64,000 nucleotides of DNA, taken from assembly GCA_030762935.1 (NCBI GenBank), contig CM060895.1, positions 37,752,001 through 37,816,000 of the forward strand, read 5' to 3'. Below are positions 58,130 to 64,000 of this stretch, one piece after another (position 1 is the stretch's first letter; every line of letters begins with the position of its first letter). The stretch is from Hymenopus coronatus. Lineage: Eukaryota; Arthropoda; Insecta; Mantodea; Hymenopodidae. Under the pieces are notes generated by a model, which was not told the origin of the DNA, ran no database searches, and was given only the letters and a program-made list of their open reading frames with translations. A program made the translations under genes and the position numbers.

Positions 58130-58853
58130 GTTAGGTGACACAGACTTGCAAAAAGTTTAAACTTATAGCACGAAATGCATTCTGTGAACAAAATTGTCTG
58201 AAACTGTGTATTAAAAAAAAGGTTTTTGTCTTGTCTCTTACGCTTCCTGCTTATACACAAAGCATACAAAATTGAGTAAAATACATGGGAATTGAGAGCT
58301 ATTCTCAGAGAACATGCACCCTGGGTTCGATCCCAGTTCGATCGCATGGGAGGACAAAGCGGCACAGGGGAAGGTTTTCTCCGGGTTCTCCGGTTTCCCT
58401 CATCATCGCATTCAACCGGTGCTGCATCTTCATTCCATATATCATCAATGCTATCCCCTGCGGTGCCATAAGAGGGCGTTAAACACTATTTTATTAGGGA
58501 ATTTAAGATAAACAATTTGTTACTCATGTCAACACGACAAACATATTGAATCTTAATCAAAATTTGAAACGTTTTTGAAACGTTACGAAAACTATTACAT
58601 ATATGTAAAGGGAAGAATGGAATGTAAGAAATTTCTTAAAAATCCTTTCAAAATGCTGAACTTGAATCATATAAAGGCAGTTACACAACTTTTTGTTTTT
58701 AATAATGCTGCTCACAAATGCACAAGAACTTTATTTTCAGCAGGAAGTTTCAGTTGATCTCAAAACATATATTTTCTGTGAAAATTGTATGTAGAATTTT
58801 TGTGCGAAATACAAAAGTTTTTCTACTTACTATAGGAAGGTAGCATAGAAAGT
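58130..58853 (+). mobile_element. Old family R element, split by a SINE
   Basis: Faint match from TTTTTGTCTTGTCTCTTACG (58214) to GCATAGAAAGT (58853). The SINE at 58314-58490 lies inside the GAGAGCTATTCTCAGAGAA block and sequence resumes at GAATTTAAGATAAAC. Confidence 0.7.
58314..58490 (+). mobile_element. SINE, family B, nested
   Basis: CCTGGGTTCGATCCCAG, GGACAAAGCGGCACAGG, TTCTCCGGGTTCTCCGG, CTGCGGTGCCATAAG and GGGCGTTAAACACTATT. Confidence 0.85.
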
Positions 58854-58859
58854 AAAATG

Positions 58860-59125
58860 TGCTTCGAATGCTTCAAAGCGCCTGTCCCCATGGCCACGCT
58901 TCGCTTTGGTGCTTCGTGGCGCAGGGGATCGTGGGTTCGAGTCATGCCTTGTGCAAGGGTGTTTATATGATTTGTAAAATGTGTATATGTGTGTGTGTGT
59001 ATTGGAAGGGGGAAATAAAAGCAAACAGAAAAAAAAAAAGAGTAAATGTTAGGGGAAAAAAAAGAAGGAAAAGTGTTTACAGCGTCGGAGTCCCGACCAG
59101 ACTCCATAACTGTATTAAAAAAAAA
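58860..59125 (+). mobile_element. SINE-like repeat, family E, copy 2
   Basis: A B-box-like GATCGTGGGTTCGAGTC, then GTATATGTGTGTGTGTGTAT, an A-rich run and CAGCGTCGGAGTCCCGACC. It is more complete than copy 1 and shows a tRNA-like head GGCGCAGGGGATCGTGG. Confidence 0.75.
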
Positions 59126-59584
59126 ACCAAAAAGAACTAGACTTTCCTGTATATGATTTACTACTACATTATTTGCATTTGCAGGTTGTAAAGGTAATGT
59201 AGTAAAGACGGAGAAAGAGGAAACGTGAAGTGAGAGACATAGTCTGGTCCTCTTTGTCTTCTCGCTGTTGCACCCCCTACCAGGGCCCCTGACCACAAAC
59301 GCACCTTATCTATGAGGTTTTGGTATCTTTTGTGAGCGAGGCCTGTTTGCTGACGTGATCGACCGCTTGACAGTTCCGGCAATCGCTCAAGGTTCAAATA
59401 CTTTTCAAAGAAATCCCTGTCTCACTGAATAATTACCGTTTGTGAAGGAGGTAATGCATAACTTTCGTCACGTCATCCAAATATTCCATGCGCATGCGCA
59501 GGTGTAATCAAATAATGTTGATAATAGCAATAGCTTAGTTTTACTATTAGGTATACTGCGTGTTTATATAAAAAAAAAAAAAAA
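59126..59584. other. Low-copy DNA, no gene seen
   Basis: No recognised repeat. It ends in an A run. Confidence 0.4.
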
Positions 59585-59940
59585 CTGACGAGTTTCATTC
59601 ACATGACTTTCTCTACATCTCTGTAATAAATTATTATTAAAAAGCTTATCTTCTATCCACTTCGTACTAATTGAGATAAACAGTAGCAGAATGCTTTCTT
59701 GTTAGTAAAAGGGTAATAACGGAATACTCTAGGCCAAAACGATAGTCAAATATTTTAAAAACCATGTGGTTGTAATCCGGCTTCATTTTGGCACAGTTGA
59801 CAAATTCTTTTATGTGAAAAGTTGAAGTGTTTTAATAATACTAAAACCAAGGAACAACAAGGAATATCTCAAAAATGGTCAACTCCACGAAAAAATATAT
59901 GTGTCATAATTCTATGTTTAAACGATATATATAGCGAATT
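59585..59940 (+). mobile_element. Family R element, 3'-truncated
   Basis: CTGACGAGTTTCATTCAC to TCCACGAAAAAATATATG. It breaks where a family C SINE is found. Confidence 0.8.
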
Positions 59941-59944
59941 TCAA

Positions 59945-60213
59945 AGGCGATCATATGGCGAGAAATGGCGTGTTATTTATGGACGCTCTTTAACTGCTGT
60001 GGTTCTCTGCGTCCCATTCGAAATTGGGCGTGAAAGACCGCTTAATTTTGCTCAGAGGTCTATCTATTAGGTTCTTTTACGTGCCGTAAATCTACGACAC
60101 GGGACCCACGGCTTTACTTTCCTTTCGAAGGAAGCCATGCTAAGGATTTTTATACCTGAAAAAACCCCTCCGCCGGGTTTGAAGTCGGCATGGTAACCAT
60201 TACACCACGGAGG
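59945..60213 (-). mobile_element. SINE, family C, full length
   Basis: TTTATGGACGCTCTTTAACTG, GTTCTCTGCGTCCCATTCG, ACGGGACCCACGGCTTTAC, and a tRNA-like head ending GGTAACCATTACACCACGG. Confidence 0.85.
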
Positions 60214-60392
60214 ACTTTTAAAACATTTGACTATCGCATATCGCCTTATTTCCCTTCAACTTATAAGGCACTAAGTAATTCTACTAAAGTTTACCTCCAT
60301 TAGCATGAAATAAATTGAATAATAAGCTTATGTAAGAATAGTTTGTGACAGATTAAGTAGATAAATTATGTGAATGAAACGTCAGATTATTA
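60214..60392 (-). mobile_element. Family R terminal fragment, opposite orientation
   Basis: CTTTTAAAACATTTGACTATCGC to GTGAATGAAACGTCAGA. It lies on the far side of the SINE, so the R halves here are inverted relative to each other. Confidence 0.75.
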
Positions 60393-60480
60393 AGGTATTT
60401 AAAATATATATTATTGTGGGTAACTGCAATGATAAATATATACAAGAAAATTACAGTTTCTAAGATTACAGAAAAAAAAA

Positions 60481-61343
60481 TCTGATGTATTCCATTCATA
60501 TGTCTTTCTCTACATCTTTGCAACAAATTATTGTTAAAAAGCTTATGCTTCTATATACTTCATGCTAATCGAAAAAAAAAAATTAGCAGAAATAGTTTTA
60601 TTACTTGCTTCCTTGGAAATAGAAGCGAAGTAAGGGAGTACCATAGGTTAAAGTGATAGTCAAAAGCTGGTTGCTATGCGACTGAAGTTCCTTTGTTTGT
60701 ATGGACAGGAGTAGACACATTCGTATATGAGAAAGATATAAGTTTTAAAGGTCAAATCAAAAACAAGTAATAACTCAAAAACGATCAAGTCCACGAAAAA
60801 AATGTACGTAACATAAATAGTGTATTTTGGCGTGCTCTACATTTTTTTGTGTTATAAGTTTTTGTCCGTCTCTTACCGTTTAGCAGTTATGTAAAATTCA
60901 TCCAGAATAAACTAGTCTTCAGAGGCTATTTCCAGAAAATTTAAGATATACATTCTATTTGTCAGATAAATATATTTAACATACGATATTTTAATCAAAA
61001 TCTTTAGCCATTTTTGAGAAAATCAAAAATTTTGAAAAAATGTCCAGTAAAAGATATTTGGGGGTATGATGATTTTTTTTTTTTTTTTTTTTGAAAATCT
61101 TCATGTCGCATCCTTGGAAGATACTAAACTTAAATACCAAGTTTGGTATTTTACCCACCGTTTTTGAGTTATTGTGTTCACAGACACAGGGACACACACA
61201 CACGGACCTTTTTTTTCTGAAATTCGTTTTTGGCTACAGGGGACCGTAAAACATATATTTCCGGTGAAATCTCAGTATCGAGTTTTTGGGTGGAGTGCAA
61301 AACCTTCTCTACACGCTATGTACAGGGTACGTGTATAGAAAGT
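60481..61343 (+). mobile_element. Family R element, complete
   Basis: TCTGATGTATTCC to TATAGAAAGT (863 bp) with an 18-nt T run near 61073-61091 and a (AC)n tract CACACACACACGG. Confidence 0.92.
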
Positions 61344-61357
61344 AAAACAAAAAATGA

Positions 61358-61358
<1 letters not shown>

Positions 61359-61409
<51 letters not shown>

Positions 61410-61436
61410 TACTACTACTAATAATAATAATAATAA
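61359..61436. repeat. (ATT)n then (ACT)/(AAT)n microsatellite
   Basis: About 18 ATT units, four ACT, six AAT. The order resembles the transition at the end of the giant triplet tract. Confidence 0.95.
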
Positions 61437-62170
61437 TAGTAATGATGTTTGAAGTAAAGCTTAGTGCAAGCAAAAACCCAAATCCCTTTATTACCTACCC
61501 CAACATTGGTGTCTGGCTTATATAATTTTTTGTTGTCCCTTTAAACATCAACAAGCTGGTAGGTACATACGTCACTGCCCTCATACACTCACAAAAACCA
61601 TCAGGGTTGTTATATTTCCTCAACCCTCCTTGCCAGGTAAGGGTAGCAACCACTTGTGAAATCTCTCCCTTTACACATATACACACTGGGGTCGGGTCTT
61701 GTTTTTATAGGATCTTGCAGGTGGATCTTTTAGGGTCATTTAAAGGTCAAAGAAATGGGACCACTTTGCGAACATAAGGGCTTTGTTGGCCAGTTAAAAG
61801 GGAAGGTGCATGAGCAGCAGTTTTTTGTGTTTCTCTCACCCTCCCCATTTTCGTCAGCGAGCACGAAAAATGGATGTCTGTCTCGTCCTTTGTCTTCACG
61901 TGATTTAGTGCCTTCCTCTGTGGTGCATGACGTCATCTCAAGATAACGACGGCTGCTGTCCGTTTGTTGGCCTAGGCTTCCGTATCCTCCATCCTCCGTT
62001 GTGGATTCCTAACAAAGTACCCAAAAATAGGAGTCAATAATAAGCATTTTCGTTTGTTATTCAAAAAACCAATAACTTTATTAGCAAACATACATATCAA
62101 AACACCTGACCATCCTATAAAAACAATTGAGTGGAACAGTTCAAATTGTTGAATCACAAGACACAAAAAA
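61437..62170. other. Low-copy DNA, no gene seen
   Basis: Frames on both strands are short and overlapping. Possible decayed retroelement near 61480-61700, not classifiable. Confidence 0.35.
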
Positions 62171-63149
62171 TCTAATGTGTTCCATTCGCATGACTTTCAC
62201 TACATCTCTGCAACAAATTATTGTTAAAAAGCTTATGCTTCTATTTACTTCATGCTAATCGAGAAAAAATTAGCAGAAATAATCTTATCACTTGCTTCCT
62301 TGTAAGCAGAAGCGAAATAAGGGAGTACCATAGGTTAAAGTGATAGTCAAAAGCTGGTTGCTATGTTACTGAAGTTCCTTTGTTTGTATGGAGAGGAGTT
62401 CGCAAATTCTTGTATGAGAAAAGTATGTTTTTCAAAGCTGAAACCAAAAACAAGGATTATCTCAAAAACTGTCTGTGGGCAGCATAGCTCAAAAACGAAA
62501 AGACCATTGAGTACCAAACTTGGTATTTAAGTTTGGTGTCTTCCAAGGATGCGACACGAAGATTTTCAAGAAAATCCCCCCACTCCAAACTACCCTTTAC
62601 ATGCAAAAAATTTCGAAATTTTTATTTTCTCAAAAATGGCTTTAACGATTTTGATTAAAATATCTTATATTTAAGACATTTACAAGACAAATAAAATGTA
62701 TATTTTGAATTTTCTGGGAGTAGCCTGTAAAGACCTCTTTATAATGGATGATATTAATGAATTTTGCATAACTGGTAAACCGTAAAAGATAGACAAAGAA
62801 TACTATACAAAAAATGTAGATTACGATAAAACACGCAATTTATGTAATATGAATTGTTTTCGTGGAGTTGATCGAGATATTCCTGGTTATTAGTTTCAGC
62901 TTTACAAAACTTATACTTTTCTCATACAGGAATTTGTCAACTCGTGTCCATACAAACAAATGAACATCAGTCACATAGCAACCATCTTTTGGCTTTCACT
63001 TTAACCTATGGTACTCCCTTATTTCTACTTACAAGGAAACAAGTAATAAGGCTATTTCTGCTAATTTTTTCTCGATTAGCATGAAGTAAATAGAAGCATA
63101 AGCTTTTTAACAATAATTTTTTGCAGAGATGTGAATGGAACACATAAGA
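62171..63149. mobile_element. Fold-back chimera of family R
   Basis: The first ~295 nt (62171-62466, TCTAATGTGTTCC to CAAGGATTATCTC) are in + orientation. At CAAAAACTGTCTGTGGG it switches to the reverse orientation for the last ~680 nt (to ACACATAAGA at 63149). Both ends are thus the same family terminus, forming inverted terminal repeats of nearly 300 nt. It lacks the hairpin end. Confidence 0.9.
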
Positions 63150-63639
63150 TTTTTGTATAAAGTTAGGTCTTTCCGTGACGAAATACCATAAGCGGTACAT
63201 TCTGTAAGGATATGATGGTAAGGTTCCTCAAAACATCTGGCATATTTATCTTTGGTGCTTTTATGGCATAGATGTCTTAAAACGTGACTTTGTTTGCTTT
63301 AACTTTTTACTGCCGTCCTTTTTAACCTATGGCATACGATATTATTAGGAATATGATTTGCAGTCATAAATTATAGATATTTTGTAATGTTTTTAGATAG
63401 ACGGCCGCTAATGACGGTAATTAAGTGTTTGTTATTTCGTAACTGTGCCATCTCGCATGACCTTAACAGCTGTTGGTTTGCAATAGATTTTCGGCGGCTT
63501 TAGACTTGATAAAGAAAATTCGGGCTAAGAAAGGTTCTGAAGGGTCATAATTATAATTTCTCCATAGTTCTCTCTACCGATTACAATGGTTCATTTACTT
63601 TGTACTTCTGATAAAATGTTACTGCTGTTTATTTTCTTT
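63150..63639. other. Low-copy DNA, no gene seen
   Basis: No recognised repeat or coding frame. Confidence 0.4.
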
Positions 63640-64000
63640 GTTCATTTCTCAATAATTATTCTTAAAATGCTTATTGTATATACTTCATCTTAATCGAGAC
63701 CATATCAGAAATAATATTAGTAATGCTCCCTTATAGGAACTATACTAAACTGTCTCCGCTGTAATTACTTTGCTTTTGCATTGCTCCGTTTCATTAAAAT
63801 TTTCTAGAAAAAAAAAAAAAAAAAGCGGAACTATTTCTCCAGAAAGTGCGGTTCATATTTCGGAGAGGAGCGCCTAATCAAACCTTTTAAGAGCTGGTCG
63901 TTATGTGAAGACTTTGAAATTCCGTTCTTTTTGCTTGAACAGGAAAAATAATAATAAATAATGACATCCCATTTGAGAAAAGTACAAGTGTGGGAAGACA
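63640..64000 (+). mobile_element. Old family R element, runs off the window
   Basis: Faint match from TTCATTTCTCAATAATTATTC through GAGCTGGTCGTTATGTGAAG to TTTGAGAAAAGTACAAG at the window edge. Confidence 0.6.

Noticed and set aside
58823..59296. A 157-codon minus-strand frame
   Set aside because: It runs across SINE-like family E, microsatellite and R sequence, and is the antisense of those repeats.
26525..60213. tRNA-like sequences with A- and B-box regions
   Set aside because: They are heads of SINEs followed by bodies and A tails. Acceptor stems and 3' halves do not pair as in a functional tRNA, so I list no tRNA gene.
3338..61436. Possible CRISPR array or phage-like structure
   Set aside because: Repeats are dispersed transposons and microsatellites, not evenly spaced direct repeats with unique spacers, and the DNA is clearly eukaryotic.
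61437..62170. Possible LTR retroelement (TGGTGTCTGGC like a primer-binding region)
   Set aside because: No paired LTR, polypurine tract or gag/pol frame could be found.
457..63149. Direct reading of family R as a cut-and-paste MITE with terminal inverted repeats
   Set aside because: The shared 10-nt motif is not at the same distance from the two ends, and I see no consistent target duplication. It remains the main alternative to the rolling-circle reading.

Overview
This is an intergenic or intronic window from a large, AT-rich, repeat-laden animal genome. I found no complete protein-coding gene. Long protein-like reading frames are absent except for transposon remnants. Dispersed repeats, tRNA-derived SINEs with poly-A tails, microsatellites and GT-type splice sites are all eukaryotic. 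The Jockey-type reverse transcriptase and the mix of SINEs suggest an arthropod or another invertebrate. I cannot name the species.

The dominant component is one dispersed repeat family, called family R here. It has about 40 full or partial copies and makes up very roughly half of the window. A full copy is about 830-960 bp. In the orientation used here it starts TCTGATGTG, carries ACTTTCTCTA about 30 nt in, holds an internal (AC/GT)n tract, and ends in a strong palindrome around ACTATGTACATAGT followed by TAGAGAAAGT. The 10-nt motif is therefore present at both ends as an inverted, asymmetric pair. Copies sit inside T or A runs and leave no visible target duplication. This combination resembles Helentron-associated (HINE/DINE-1-like) non-autonomous rolling-circle elements, but no Rep/Helicase is present, so the class is inference. 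Nested, tandem, inverted and fold-back arrangements of R copies occur, plus one natural empty-site comparison.

Layout. 0-3.6 kb: R copies and a SINE. 3.66-5.48 kb: a very long trinucleotide tract that grades into (AAT)n. 5.9-7.2 kb: a CpG-richer, repeat-poor promoter-like segment with a convincing candidate first coding exon (6194-6326, + strand) and a possible second first exon. 7.2-15 kb: low-copy DNA, R copies and a direct duplication. 15-21 kb: mostly low-copy AT-rich DNA with two GC-richer patches. 21-36 kb: dense R copies, SINEs and a GC-rich island at 33.6 kb. 36-38 kb: low-copy promoter-like DNA with a strong minus-strand splice donor at 37532. 38-51 kb: dense R copies with nested SINEs. 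52-61 kb: mixed SINE families, a 5'-truncated Jockey-like retrotransposon (54.3-55.4 kb) and a decayed second non-LTR fragment (55.8-56.0 kb). 61-64 kb: microsatellite, low-copy DNA and R copies, including a fold-back chimera.

The genes do not form a pathway. The host-gene evidence is limited to the two promoter/exon candidates. Everything else is mobile or simple-sequence DNA and its interactions. Repeat boundaries were read by eye and are good to a few bases only where I say so.
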